A DNA stretch of 22,837 bases, taken from Thioalkalivibrio sp. (GTDB lineage: Bacteria > Pseudomonadota > Gammaproteobacteria > Ectothiorhodospirales > Ectothiorhodospiraceae). Below are positions 1-7,292 of this stretch, piece after piece. Under the pieces are notes generated by a model. The model worked only from the letters and a program-made list of their open reading frames with translations. It was not told where the DNA came from and ran no database searches. How positions within the stretch are numbered: the stretch's first letter is position 1; each line of letters opens with the position of its first letter. The stretch covers positions 1 to 22,837 of the forward strand of contig SKNJ01000243.1 in the NCBI GenBank assembly GCA_007120575.1, in the 5' to 3' direction. Position numbers and translations under genes: made by a program.

Positions 1-1
1 C

Positions 2-97
2 GGACCGCACCAGCCGGTCGCGACCAACGAGACCGATGCGGGCCGCGAACAGAATCGCCGCGTCGAGCTCACCCTGTTCCCGCTGACCGCCGACTGA
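2..97 (+). CDS. OmpA-family protein, C-terminal fragment (5' end outside window)
   Basis: Only the last 31 codons are present, ending in TGA. The translation contains GPHQPVATNET followed by AGREQNRRVEL, which is the end of the OmpA/MotB-like peptidoglycan-binding domain; the N-R-R-V-E strand is a family hallmark. The domain binds the meso-diaminopimelate of peptidoglycan non-covalently and anchors an outer-membrane protein or lipoprotein to the wall. The stop is followed after 28 bases by the end of the convergent HisN-like gene. Whether this is a porin-type OmpA, a Pal-like lipoprotein or a multidomain protein cannot be told from the fragment. Confidence 0.8.
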   Translation, partial: GPHQPVATNETDAGREQNRRVELTLFPLTAD

Positions 98-125
98 GAG
101 AGACTCTCGAGTACCTCCCCGGCTC

Positions 126-905
126 TCAGCCGGCCCAGCCGAGGCGCTGTAGCGCGGTCCGGTGCAGCTCCGGGGTACCCGCGGCCAGTACGCTGGAGGT
201 ATTCAGGTCGAGTTCGCCCCCGGAGAGGTTGGTGAACACGCCACCCGCCTCGCGCACGATCACCGCCAGGGCAGCGATGTCCAGGATGTTCACGTCGGAC
301 TCGACAATCAGGTCGATGCTGCCGCGCGCCAGCAAGTGATAGTGGTAGAAATCGCCGTAGCCACGGGTTCGATTCACCTCGGCCGTGATACCACCCAGCG
401 CCTTCCAGGCGTCGGCATTCTGGGCCATGGACTTGAGGTTACCGGTGGACAGGGAGGCCCGCGCCAGATCGGTGGTCTTCGCGACCGAAATCGGATCACC
501 GTTCAGGAACGCGCCCTGCCCCTTCTCGGCCCAGGCGCGCTCGCCAAACTGGATGCCATTGGACAGCCCCAGGACCAGCTCACCCCTGTGCATCAGCGCG
601 ATCTGGGTGGAGAAGAACGGGTAGCGACGCACAAAGCTCTTGGTCCCGTCGATCGGATCAATCAGCCAGACGTAGTCAGAGTCCATGTCCGACTGACCGG
701 TCTCCTCGCCATAGAAACCGTGCTCCGGGAAGCGCTCGCGAATCACCGCGTGGATGGCCTGCTCGCTCTCCACGTCGGCCCGGGTCACCGGGGTATCGTC
801 GGGCTTGGTCTCGACATCCACCCCTGTCTCGTAATAGTGGCGGATGACCTTCTCGGCGGCATCGGCCGCAGCCTGCGCGGCCTCCATGAACGGGCTCTGC
901 TGCAT
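126..905 (-). CDS. hisN: Inositol monophosphatase-family phosphatase, probably histidinol-phosphatase HisN type
   Basis: 259 residues, the usual length of the family. The metal-binding motifs of the Mg2+-dependent, Li+-sensitive phosphatase superfamily are visible: GEET at 66-69, DPIDGT at 83-88, and the C-terminal Asp in LDIAAL at about 209. The stretch around DGTKSF and PFFSTQIALM resembles the histidinol-phosphate phosphatases (last phosphatase step of histidine synthesis) more than SuhB, but inositol-1-phosphatase or CysQ-like activity cannot be excluded. The usual Trp before the C-terminal Asp is replaced by Leu. It is preceded by a GAGGG ribosome-binding site about 10 bases from the ATG. 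No other histidine gene is adjacent. It is transcribed divergently from the DUF2322-type gene. Confidence 0.8.
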   Translation of the reverse strand: MQQSPFMEAAQAAADAAEKVIRHYYETGVDVETKPDDTPVTRADVESEQAIHAVIRERFPEHGFYGEETGQSDMDSDYVWLIDPIDGTKSFVRRYPFFSTQIALMHRGELVLGLSNGIQFGERAWAEKGQGAFLNGDPISVAKTTDLARASLSTGNLKSMAQNADAWKALGGITAEVNRTRGYGDFYHYHLLARGSIDLIVESDVNILDIAALAVIVREAGGVFTNLSGGELDLNTSSVLAAGTPELHRTALQRLGWAG

Positions 906-1026
906 GTTCGGGATCCCTCGGAAAAAGCGCCCATGCTAACACGGCACACCCGCCGCCCCCGGCTGACAGCAGGCGTGCCCCTCTGCGACACCCGCCGCAT
1001 ATCCCCGTCCCGTACATGTTCCGCGG

Positions 1027-1055
1027 TTGTGACGGGCCGGGCATGCCCCGATAAT
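1027..1055 (+). promoter_or_regulatory. Sigma-70-type promoter for the DUF2322-type gene
   Basis: A -35 TTGTGA (1027-1032) and a -10 GATAAT (1050-1055) are separated by an ideal 17 bases. The spacer carries the 10-bp palindrome GGGCATGCCC, which could be an operator or chance. The predicted transcription start (about 1062) lies only some 20 bases before the ATG at 1082, leaving just room for the AAGGAG ribosome-binding site. Confidence 0.55.
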
Positions 1056-1081
1056 GCCGGCAGTTTTCGAAGGAGCCCGAC

Positions 1082-1399
1082 ATGCCCAAGACGCTGCCCG
1101 ACGTCAGCACCATCGAACGCCTGGAACTGTTCGGCGAGGATTACAACCCGTGTGCGACGATCGAGAACAAGGATGATCAACGCCTGTCCCTGCAGGTGTA
1201 CTACAAGCTCGCCCTGGACTTCGGCGGGATCGGCCCGAAGGCGGCCAACTCCGGCCTGCTGATGTACGGTAGCCACGCGGACGACGCGCGGGCCCACCCC
1301 GGCAAGCATCCGAATATCGACCGCCTGTTCGAGGTCCTCGAAAAGGGTCATTACCTTTCGGTCAAGGCAGTGCCGAGGCGCGACAGCCAGGCCGGATAG
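1082..1399 (+). CDS. DUF2322-type small conserved protein
   Basis: 105 residues with no signal peptide or membrane segment, so probably cytoplasmic. The ATG follows an AAGGAG ribosome-binding site. The C-terminal half contains HPGKHPNIDRL, which I associate with the uncharacterised DUF2322 family; the assignment rests on memory of that motif and on length. The function is unknown. It appears monocistronic: it has its own promoter, and a long palindromic element begins 20 bases after its stop, so the 3' end of its transcript would fold into that hairpin. Confidence 0.6.
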   Translation: MPKTLPDVSTIERLELFGEDYNPCATIENKDDQRLSLQVYYKLALDFGGIGPKAANSGLLMYGSHADDARAHPGKHPNIDRLFEVLEKGHYLSVKAVPRRDSQAG

Positions 1400-1413
1400 T
1401 CGGCCGGGCCGAG

Positions 1414-1419
1414 AGACTC
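1414..1419. repeat. Left copy of 6-bp target-site duplication AGACTC
   Basis: AGACTC lies directly outside the left terminal inverted repeat of the element at 1420-1583. An identical copy stands directly outside the right terminus at 1584-1589. A perfect duplication abutting both inverted ends is the signature of transposition. Confidence 0.75.
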
Positions 1420-1583
1420 AGCCCGGATGTTTCACGAATTCGCGTGATGATCGCGCAGGATATTGGCCGCACAGGGGACTTTCCGAAGGAGTGCCGTATG
1501 GGGTGATACGGCCGACTGAGGAAAATTCCCTGTGCGGTCAAGAGACCAGCGAGGGCGCGTGCAATTCATGAAATATCCGGGCT
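1420..1583. mobile_element. MITE-like palindromic element, 164 bp, no coding capacity
   Basis: The ends are 21-base terminal inverted repeats (1420-1440 and 1563-1583) matching at 19 positions; both start AGCCCGGAT when read inward. A second, inner inverted repeat (1463-1484 against 1520-1541) matches at 19 of 22 positions, two of the three differences being G-U in RNA. A third, perfect 7-bp stem (GCCGTAT, 1493-1499 and 1506-1512) closes on a 6-base loop. Thus nearly the whole element can fold into one long hairpin, with a diverged section at about 1441-1462 and 1542-1562. Perfect AGACTC copies flank it. There is no transposase gene, so it would have to be moved in trans. I cannot assign the parental IS family. 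It lies between converging genes and could also act as a bidirectional terminator. Confidence 0.75.
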
Positions 1584-2166
1584 AGACTCGATTGGTGTAG
1601 ACCAGCCGCCAGCCACGGCTGGGATGCCGGTACAGGCGGGTACGGCTCGCATAGTCGCAGTCCAGCTGGTAGATACGCGCGTCCGGGGCCCCCAGCACCC
1701 AGCCCGCCAGTGCCCGGATGACTCCGGCGTGCACCACGGCCAGCACCCGTTCGGCATCGTGCGCGGCCACCTCGGAGAGGAATGCGGCCTCCACCCGACG
1801 CCGAAACTCGCCCAGGGGCTCGGCACCCGCCGGGCGTGCATTCACCGGATCGGCATAGAAGGCGCGGTACTCGTCCGGGCGCTCGCGTTGCAGGTCCACC
1901 CGGGTGCGCCCCTCCCAGGCGCCAAACCCGACCTCGCGCAGATCCGGCACCAGCAGCAGCGGGCACCCCCGTTCACCCGCATGCTCCTCCGCGAACGCGC
2001 GGCACCGCTGCAGCGGGGAGCTGACCACCAGGTCCCAGTGGTCGTCCCGCGCCACTGCCTGGCGCATCTGCGCCCAGCCGTCCACGCTCAGGGGGTCGTC
2101 GCAACCGTGGCCGCGGTAGCGCTGGCCACCCTCCGGCTCGCCGTGGCGCAACAGCTCGACGATCAT
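1582..2166 (-). CDS. Histidine phosphatase family protein (phosphoglycerate mutase/alpha-ribazole phosphatase-like)
   Basis: 194 residues. The N-terminus has the catalytic LRHGEP motif (His8 is the expected phospho-acceptor), and further family residues are Arg54 in SSPLQRC, Glu78 in LREVGFGAWEG and the second catalytic His146 in VVHAGV. The fold is clear; the substrate is not. CobC, GpmB-like and general sugar-phosphate phosphatases look alike, and no cobalamin gene is nearby. Its ATG overlaps the ampD stop (ATGA), with GGGAGG upstream, so it is translationally coupled as third gene of the cluster. The TAG stop is formed across the junction between the target duplication and the terminal repeat of the adjacent MITE-like element, so the C-terminus has been set by the insertion. 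Confidence 0.85.
   Translation of the reverse strand: MIVELLRHGEPEGGQRYRGHGCDDPLSVDGWAQMRQAVARDDHWDLVVSSPLQRCRAFAEEHAGERGCPLLLVPDLREVGFGAWEGRTRVDLQRERPDEYRAFYADPVNARPAGAEPLGEFRRRVEAAFLSEVAAHDAERVLAVVHAGVIRALAGWVLGAPDARIYQLDCDYASRTRLYRHPSRGWRLVYTNRV
1584..1589. repeat. Right copy of 6-bp target-site duplication AGACTC
   Basis: Identical to 1414-1419 and directly adjacent to the right terminus of the MITE-like element. Read on the minus strand, it encodes part of the last two sense codons (CGA GTC) of the histidine phosphatase gene and the first base of its stop codon. Confidence 0.75.
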
Positions 2167-2717
2167 GCGCGCACCTCCCGCAGACAGGCCGCCAGCCGCT
2201 CCCAGTCGAAATGCGGGCCCGGGTCGGTCTTGCGCCCCGGCGCAATGTCACTGTGGCCGGCCACGGCATCTGCGGCGAGGGTCGGGAACCGCCCCCGGAG
2301 CCAGGCGACCAGCCGCGCCAGCGCGGTGTACTGCGGCGCGGTAAACGGCAGCGCGTCGGTCCCTTCGAGCTCGATCCCGATGGAAAAGTCGTTGCAGCGC
2401 TCGCGGCCCCGCCAGCAGGAGACCCCGGCATGCCAGGCACGCCGCGAGAAAGGCACGAACTGGGTCGCCCGCCCCTGACGATCGATCAGTACGTGGGCCG
2501 ACACGTGCAGCGTGGCGATCTGTGCGAAATACGGATGGGCGTCGGGGTCAAGGCAGTTGGCGAACAACTCCGCGACGTGCGGTCCGCCGAATTCACCCGG
2601 TGGCAGGCTGATCGCGTGAACCACGATCAGCTCCGGCTGCTGGCCCTCCGGACGGGCATCCTGATTCGGGCTCTCGGCCACCCGCGCCGCGGGCCACCAG
2701 TCGCGGGACTCGATCAC
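2163..2717 (-). CDS. ampD: 1,6-anhydro-N-acetylmuramyl-L-alanine amidase AmpD
   Basis: 184 residues, close to the 183 of E. coli AmpD. It is a cytoplasmic zinc amidase that removes the stem peptide from anhydro-MurNAc peptides imported during peptidoglycan recycling; its loss typically activates AmpR-dependent beta-lactamase. Zinc ligands fall where expected: His34 (VVHAIS), His155 (AGHSDIAPGRKTDPG) and Asp165, with the conserved Lys163 between. No signal peptide is present, which fits AmpD rather than periplasmic AmiD. The start is GTG, preceded by a strong GGAGGAGG, and overlaps the stop of the upstream thioredoxin-like gene (GTGA); the gene's own stop overlaps the next start. It belongs with the amgK-murU genes near the other end of the window. 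Confidence 0.93.
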   Translation of the reverse strand: MIESRDWWPAARVAESPNQDARPEGQQPELIVVHAISLPPGEFGGPHVAELFANCLDPDAHPYFAQIATLHVSAHVLIDRQGRATQFVPFSRRAWHAGVSCWRGRERCNDFSIGIELEGTDALPFTAPQYTALARLVAWLRGRFPTLAADAVAGHSDIAPGRKTDPGPHFDWERLAACLREVRA

Positions 2718-3097
2718 GGGGCCTCCTCCGGATCGGCCGCCAGACGTGCGTCCAGCGCGGCCCGCAACAACGGAAGGCGAGGCGGCGCCTCCAGCCGCCC
2801 GTGATAGTGGCCGTCACGGAACACGAACAGGGCCGGCAGGTGGAAGACCTCGAACTCGCGGACCAGCGCGGTATCGATCTCCGCGTCCACCGCGAACAGG
2901 GCCGGGGCGTCCGTCGCCCCCTGCCATTCGGCCAGCACCCGGGCCATGCCTCCGCAGGCCCCGCAGCCCGGACGCGTAAACAGCACCACGGCCGGCCCCG
3001 GCACGTCCATCAGATGCGAATGCAGATCGAACTGCGTCAAGCGGGGCAGAGGGGACGCGGTCGTGATGTCAGCGGGGCGACCCGGGTGCTCGCACAA
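2714..3097 (-). CDS. Thioredoxin-like protein with CGAC active site
   Basis: 127 residues. The centre reads VVLFTRPGCGACGG, giving a CxxC redox pair at Cys45 and Cys48, and the later LPALFVFRDG supplies the cis-proline region of a thioredoxin fold. It lacks the WCGPC of housekeeping thioredoxin and has no evident signal peptide, so it is probably a cytoplasmic thiol-disulfide protein of unknown partner. The TTG start is preferred because GAGGA lies about 7 bases before it; an ATG at codon 30 lacks a ribosome-binding site. It is the first gene of a leftward cluster with ampD and the histidine phosphatase, each overlapping the next, and diverges from rep with about 85 bases between. Confidence 0.8.
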   Translation of the reverse strand: MCEHPGRPADITTASPLPRLTQFDLHSHLMDVPGPAVVLFTRPGCGACGGMARVLAEWQGATDAPALFAVDAEIDTALVREFEVFHLPALFVFRDGHYHGRLEAPPRLPLLRAALDARLAADPEEAP

Positions 3098-3181
3098 TGG
3101 CTTATCCTCAACGCTTCTGTCTTTATGAATGCCGGGGTGTGGGTTAGTTTACGCGCCCGCGCCCGAACGAAGCGACCGCCC

Positions 3182-5233
3182 GTGTCCGAACTGAACCCCC
3201 AACAACAGGCTGCCGTGTCCACCACGGAACGCCCCCTGCTGGTACTGGCCGGGGCCGGCTCGGGCAAGACCCGCGTGATTACCGAGAAGATCGCGCACCT
3301 CATCGAACAGCGCGGGATCGGCGCACGCCAGATTGTCGCCATCACCTTCACGAACAAGGCCGCGCGGGAGATGCGCACCCGCGTCCAGGGTCGCCTGTCA
3401 CGCGAGCAGGCCCGCGGCCTGAACGTCTCCACCTTCCACACCTTCGGGCTGAATTTCCTGCGCCGCGAGCTGGAATCGGCGGGGCTGCGTCCCGGCTTTT
3501 CCATCCTCGACCCCGGAGACTGCCGGGCGCTGCTGCGCGAAATTACCTATCGCGACGACACCGCCGGGGAGGTCGACGCCCTGGTGGGTCACATCAGCCG
3601 CTGGAAAAACGACCTGCTGACCCCCGAGGAGGCGCTGCACGAAGCCAGCCAGATGAGCGGCGCCCCGGAGGCGCTTGCCGCGGCCAACCTCTATCCGCGC
3701 TACCAGGACGCCCTGCGCGCCTATAACGCGGTGGACTTCGACGATCTGATCAAGCGCCCGGTGGACTGCCTGCGCGACGATCCGGAGCTGCGCAACCGCT
3801 GGCAGGACCGCATCCGCCACCTGCTGGTGGACGAATATCAGGACACCAACTCCGCGCAATACCAGTTGGTGCGCCTGCTGGTCGGCGTCAGCGACGGGCT
3901 GACGGTGGTCGGGGACGACGATCAGTCGATCTACGCCTGGCGCGGGGCACGCCCGGAAAACCTCGCACGCCTGCAACAGGACTTCCCGCGCCTGGAGGTG
4001 ATCAAGCTGGAACAGAACTACCGCTCCACCAACCGCATCCTGCACACCGCGAACGCGCTGATCGCGAATAACCCGCATGTATTCGAAAAACGCCTGTGGA
4101 GCGCGCTCGGCGAGGGCGAGAAGATCGAGGTGATCGGCTGCTCCGACGCCGACACCGAGGCGGCGCGCGTGGTCTCCGAACTGATGCGCCGGCGCTTCCG
4201 ACTGAACGCGGGCTGGGGGGATTTCGCCATCCTCTACCGGAGCAACCACCAGTCCAGACTGTTCGAAAAACTCCTGCGCGAACAGGGCATCCCCTACCGC
4301 CTGAGCGGTGGCCAGTCGTTCTTCGAAAAGGCCGAGATCAAGGACCTGGTCGCCTACCTGCGCCTGCTCGCCAACCCGGACGACAACACCGCGTTCCTGC
4401 GGGTGGTCAACGTGCCACGCCGCGAGATCGGACCGGCAACGCTGGAAAAGCTGGGGAACTACGCCAACCAGCGCCGCGCCTCGCTGCTGCAGGCCGCGCG
4501 CGGCGCGGGGCTTGCGGAATACATGGATGCCCGCGCCCAGGCACGCCTGGAACGCTTCGTCGACTGGATGGACGGATTCCGCCACCGGGGCGAGGAAGAG
4601 TCCCCCGACGCCCTGCTGCGCGCCCTGGTCGAGGACATCGACTACGAGTCCTGGCTGCTGGAAAACAGCCCCAACCCGCGTGCCGCGAGTCGGCGCATGG
4701 ACAACGTGCGCGAATTCATCGACTGGGTCGGGCGCATGGGCGGAACCGGCACCACGGCCGAATACGGCGACGACGAGGCCGAGGACGACCGGGGCATGGG
4801 CCTGGCCGACATCGTCAACCGCATCAGCCTGATGGACATCCTCGACCGCAACCGCGAGTCACAGGAAGGCGAAGAGGCCGTACAACTGCTGACCTTGCAC
4901 ACCGCCAAGGGCCTGGAATTTCCCCATGTCTGCCTGGTCGGCTTCGAGGAGGAACTGTTGCCGCACCGGGTCAGCGTCGAGGACGATTCCATCGAGGAGG
5001 AGCGCCGCCTGGCCTATGTTGGCCTCACCCGTGCCCAGCAGACCCTGCTGATCACCTACGCCCAGCAACGCAGTCGCTACGGCGAGAGCGTCGACTGCGA
5101 ACCCTCGCGCTTTCTCGACGAACTCCCCGAGGAGCACCTCGACTGGCCGGACGCCAAGCCGCCGGACCCCGAAACCCAGCAACTCACCGCGCGCGCCCAC
5201 CTCGCTGGCCTGAAGGCCATGCTAGAGAAATAA
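3182..5233 (+). CDS. rep: ATP-dependent DNA helicase Rep (UvrD/PcrA superfamily 1A)
   Basis: 683 residues, similar to E. coli Rep (673). It is a 3'-5' translocase that clears proteins ahead of replication forks. Walker A AGAGSGKT is at about 23-30, the Walker B DEYQD begins at about 217, followed by GDDDQSIYAWRGA, and later LEQNYRS, TLHTAKGLEFP and RRLAYVGLTRA. Many blocks such as ANPHVFEKRL-like and SGGQSFF segments match Rep better than UvrD. The GTG at 3182 begins SELNPQQQAAV, where the family begins; an in-frame ATG at 3127 would add residues without homology or a ribosome-binding site. The gene converges on the chemoreceptor gene. Confidence 0.92.
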   Translation: MSELNPQQQAAVSTTERPLLVLAGAGSGKTRVITEKIAHLIEQRGIGARQIVAITFTNKAAREMRTRVQGRLSREQARGLNVSTFHTFGLNFLRRELESAGLRPGFSILDPGDCRALLREITYRDDTAGEVDALVGHISRWKNDLLTPEEALHEASQMSGAPEALAAANLYPRYQDALRAYNAVDFDDLIKRPVDCLRDDPELRNRWQDRIRHLLVDEYQDTNSAQYQLVRLLVGVSDGLTVVGDDDQSIYAWRGARPENLARLQQDFPRLEVIKLEQNYRSTNRILHTANALIANNPHVFEKRLWSALGEGEKIEVIGCSDADTEAARVVSELMRRRFRLNAGWGDFAILYRSNHQSRLFEKLLREQGIPYRLSGGQSFFEKAEIKDLVAYLRLLANPDDNTAFLRVVNVPRREIGPATLEKLGNYANQRRASLLQAARGAGLAEYMDARAQARLERFVDWMDGFRHRGEEESPDALLRALVEDIDYESWLLENSPNPRAASRRMDNVREFIDWVGRMGGTGTTAEYGDDEAEDDRGMGLADIVNRISLMDILDRNRESQEGEEAVQLLTLHTAKGLEFPHVCLVGFEEELLPHRVSVEDDSIEEERRLAYVGLTRAQQTLLITYAQQRSRYGESVDCEPSRFLDELPEEHLDWPDAKPPDPETQQLTARAHLAGLKAMLEK

Positions 5234-5245
5234 ACCGCGCACGCG

Positions 5246-5277
5246 AAAAAGGAGCCCGAAGCGACGCCCCGGACTCC
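5246..5277 (-). terminator. Intrinsic terminator of the leftward chemoreceptor gene
   Basis: On the minus strand GGAGTCCG (5277-5270) pairs with CGGGCTCC (5258-5251), an 8-bp stem with one G-U, followed directly by TTTTT (5250-5246). It lies 22 bases beyond the receptor stop codon. Read on the plus strand it has no U-run, so it serves the receptor rather than rep. Confidence 0.75.
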
Positions 5278-5298
5278 CCGTGCCTCGTTCCGGTTCGG

Positions 5299-7179
5299 CT
5301 ACAGCCGGAAGCGCGCGGTCAGCTCCTGCAGTTGCGCAGCCAGGCGCGCCAGTTCCTCGGTCGCCGCCGTGGTGTTTTCCGAGGCCCTGGAGGTTTCCTC
5401 GGCAACGTCACGGATGTTGGTCACGCCTTCATCGATATGCGCGGCCGTCGCGCTCTGCTCCTCGGCGGCCCCGGCAATCTGATGGTTCATGTCGGTAATC
5501 CGCGTGATCGAGTTCTTGATACCACCAAATGCCTCTTCGGCCCCGGCGGCGTCCTCCACCGTGGTAGAGACGCGCTCCATGCCGACGCTCATCGACTTCG
5601 ACGACTGGCCGGCGCGGTCCTGCAGCTTGGTGATGATCTCCTGGATCTCCTCGGTGGACTGCTGGGTGCGGCTCGCCAGCGTCCGCACCTCGTCGGCCAC
5701 CACCGCGAACCCGCGACCCTGTTCGCCGGCGCGGGCCGCCTCGATCGCGGCATTCAGTGCCAGCAGGTTGGTCTGCTCGGCCACGCCCTTGATCACGTCC
5801 AGTACCACGGTGATATTTTCGACATCCGACTGGAGCGCCTGGACCGACTCGGAGGTCTCGCCCACCGAGGATTCCAGGGCACGGATCGACTGCACGGTCT
5901 TTTGCAACGCGGACTGGCCGGCATCGATGTCCTTCTTGGCGCTGTCCGCGGAAGACGCCGCCCCCTGGGCGCTGCTGGCCACCTCGCGGGTGGTCTGCGT
6001 CATTTCGTTCATCGCGGTAGCGATCTGTTCGATCTCCTGGTGCTGCCGGCGCATACCCGAGTTGGTCTGCTGCGTCGTCGCCGAGACCTGCTCGGCGGCG
6101 GAGGCCACCTGACGGGTCGCGTCGTTGATCGCCTCGATCATCGAACGCAACTGGCTCAGCATCGTCTGCATGGCCTGCGACAGCCGCCCGGTTTCATCAT
6201 TGCGGGCCGTATCGACGAGGGTCTGACTGAGATCGCCCTGGGCAATGGCATCCGCGGCATCCACGGCGCGCAACAGCGGCGCAAACGCGCGCTGCATGTA
6301 CCAGTAGATCAGGATCGCCAGGGCGATCAGGACAATGACGGAGCTGGCGATGGCCACACGGTTGATGAAGGCCTGACGCCCGAAGCTTTCGGTGAAGTCA
6401 CTCACGCTCACGAAATGCGCCAGCGCCTCGCCATCCGGGGCCCGCACCGGGTGCGTCACAACCGAATAGGCGCGTTCGTCGCCGGAGGCACGAGCCACCT
6501 GCTGTTCGCCCAGTGCCGGACGATCCAGTTCGATACGTTCGAGCAGATTGTTCTCTTCCGGATCATAGGAGCGGTATTCCACATTGCCGCGTGCGTCGAT
6601 CAGAAGATTGAGCGATGCATCCGCGGCCGCCATCTCCTCGAGCGGGGCATCCATATGGCGCATGAATACCCCGGCACCCACGACCTGGCCACGGTCGTAC
6701 ATCGGGAACGCAAGGGTCGATACCAGCGTCCCGTCCTCGTCGCGCTGCACACCGCGCATCACATTGCGCTCCTCCAGCACCTGCCGCACCAGCGGCTTGG
6801 TGGTTCTCCCGGAGAAATCGCCCGTCGTGGAGAACAGGATGGTCGCCTCGTTGTCGACGACCTGCAGACCGGTGATGGTCCCCGAAGAGCTCATCCGGTT
6901 GAAGGTCGGGCGGGCCGCGTCCTGAAGGGCCTGCCGATCGCCCTCGTACAGGGCGGCGATGGCGTCCCGGTTGCGGGTCATGCTCTGGACGCCCACCTCC
7001 ATGCGTTCCATCTCGGTGGCGATAATGCGATCCCACAACTGTGCCTTGCTGGTAAGCATCAGGTCCTCGAAACGCGTCTCCGATACATCCTGGGCCACCC
7101 GTGCCAGGCCGATCAGGACGATCGACGCCAGCAGCAGGGCGCCCAGTGCCAGCAGGGTCAGACGGAGTTTCAGTGACAT
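5299..7179 (-). CDS. Methyl-accepting chemotaxis protein with periplasmic Cache-like sensor domain
   Basis: 626 residues. Order: transmembrane segment about 6-26; periplasmic region about 27-273; transmembrane segment about 274-294; HAMP about 295-350; then the signalling coiled coil with its conserved hairpin tip [19 protein letters not shown] at about 468-486 and [13 protein letters not shown]. The periplasmic region ([14 protein letters not shown] and [17 protein letters not shown] strands) resembles a double Cache sensor; the ligand is unknown. It ends LTARFRL, with no CheR-binding pentapeptide. The ATG at 7179 follows GGGGGC; an upstream in-frame start would add 13 residues before the membrane anchor and is less likely. 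The gene has its own sigma-28-like promoter and a terminator. Confidence 0.92.
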   Translation of the reverse strand: MSLKLRLTLLALGALLLASIVLIGLARVAQDVSETRFEDLMLTSKAQLWDRIIATEMERMEVGVQSMTRNRDAIAALYEGDRQALQDAARPTFNRMSSSGTITGLQVVDNEATILFSTTGDFSGRTTKPLVRQVLEERNVMRGVQRDEDGTLVSTLAFPMYDRGQVVGAGVFMRHMDAPLEEMAAADASLNLLIDARGNVEYRSYDPEENNLLERIELDRPALGEQQVARASGDERAYSVVTHPVRAPDGEALAHFVSVSDFTESFGRQAFINRVAIASSVIVLIALAILIYWYMQRAFAPLLRAVDAADAIAQGDLSQTLVDTARNDETGRLSQAMQTMLSQLRSMIEAINDATRQVASAAEQVSATTQQTNSGMRRQHQEIEQIATAMNEMTQTTREVASSAQGAASSADSAKKDIDAGQSALQKTVQSIRALESSVGETSESVQALQSDVENITVVLDVIKGVAEQTNLLALNAAIEAARAGEQGRGFAVVADEVRTLASRTQQSTEEIQEIITKLQDRAGQSSKSMSVGMERVSTTVEDAAGAEEAFGGIKNSITRITDMNHQIAGAAEEQSATAAHIDEGVTNIRDVAEETSRASENTTAATEELARLAAQLQELTARFRL

Positions 7180-7219
7180 GGTGCCCCCATTGAATTTTGT
7201 TCTTGTAACGCCCGTCATA

Positions 7220-7258
7220 CCTGCCGGGGGGCGATGGAAAACATCACCACCCAGCAGG
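7220..7258 (-). promoter_or_regulatory. Long stem-loop at the predicted 5' end of the chemoreceptor mRNA
   Basis: On the minus strand CCTGCTGGG (7258-7250) pairs with CCCGGCAGG (7228-7220), and inside it GGTGAT pairs with ATCGCC, closing on a 7-base loop; two pairs are G-U and there is one 1x1 internal mismatch. No T-run follows, so it is not a standard terminator. It begins about where transcription from the sigma-28-like promoter would start, some 40 bases before the ATG. Confidence 0.6.
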
Positions 7259-7262
7259 TTCT

Positions 7263-7289
7263 TTAACGACGTTTCAGGGGATTACTTGA
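7263..7289 (-). promoter_or_regulatory. Sigma-28 (FliA)-type promoter for the first chemoreceptor gene
   Basis: On the minus strand TCAAGTAA (7289-7282), 11 bases, then GTCGTTAA (7270-7263). Known FliA promoters have a -35 TAAAGTTT (or TCAAG), N11 and GCCGATAA; six of eight -10 bases match. The second chemoreceptor has TCAAGAAC-N11-ACCGTTAA at the same spacing. It starts four bases after the stop codon of the rhodanese gene. Confidence 0.6.
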
Positions 7290-7292
7290 GGA

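Noticed and set aside
119..133. CCGGCT/AGCCGG hairpin between the OmpA-type and HisN-type genes as terminator
   Set aside because: A 6-bp stem with a 3-base loop overlapping the HisN stop and no T-run on either side.
2801..3181. In-frame upstream extension of rep (127 codons)
   Set aside because: It is antisense to the thioredoxin-like gene, has no homology to helicases, and the helicase begins normally at the GTG 3182.
4096..7176. A 1026-codon open frame on the plus strand across the end of rep and the chemoreceptor gene
   Set aside because: It is rich in Arg, Gly, Pro and His as expected from out-of-frame GC-rich DNA, and overlaps two convincingly identified genes.
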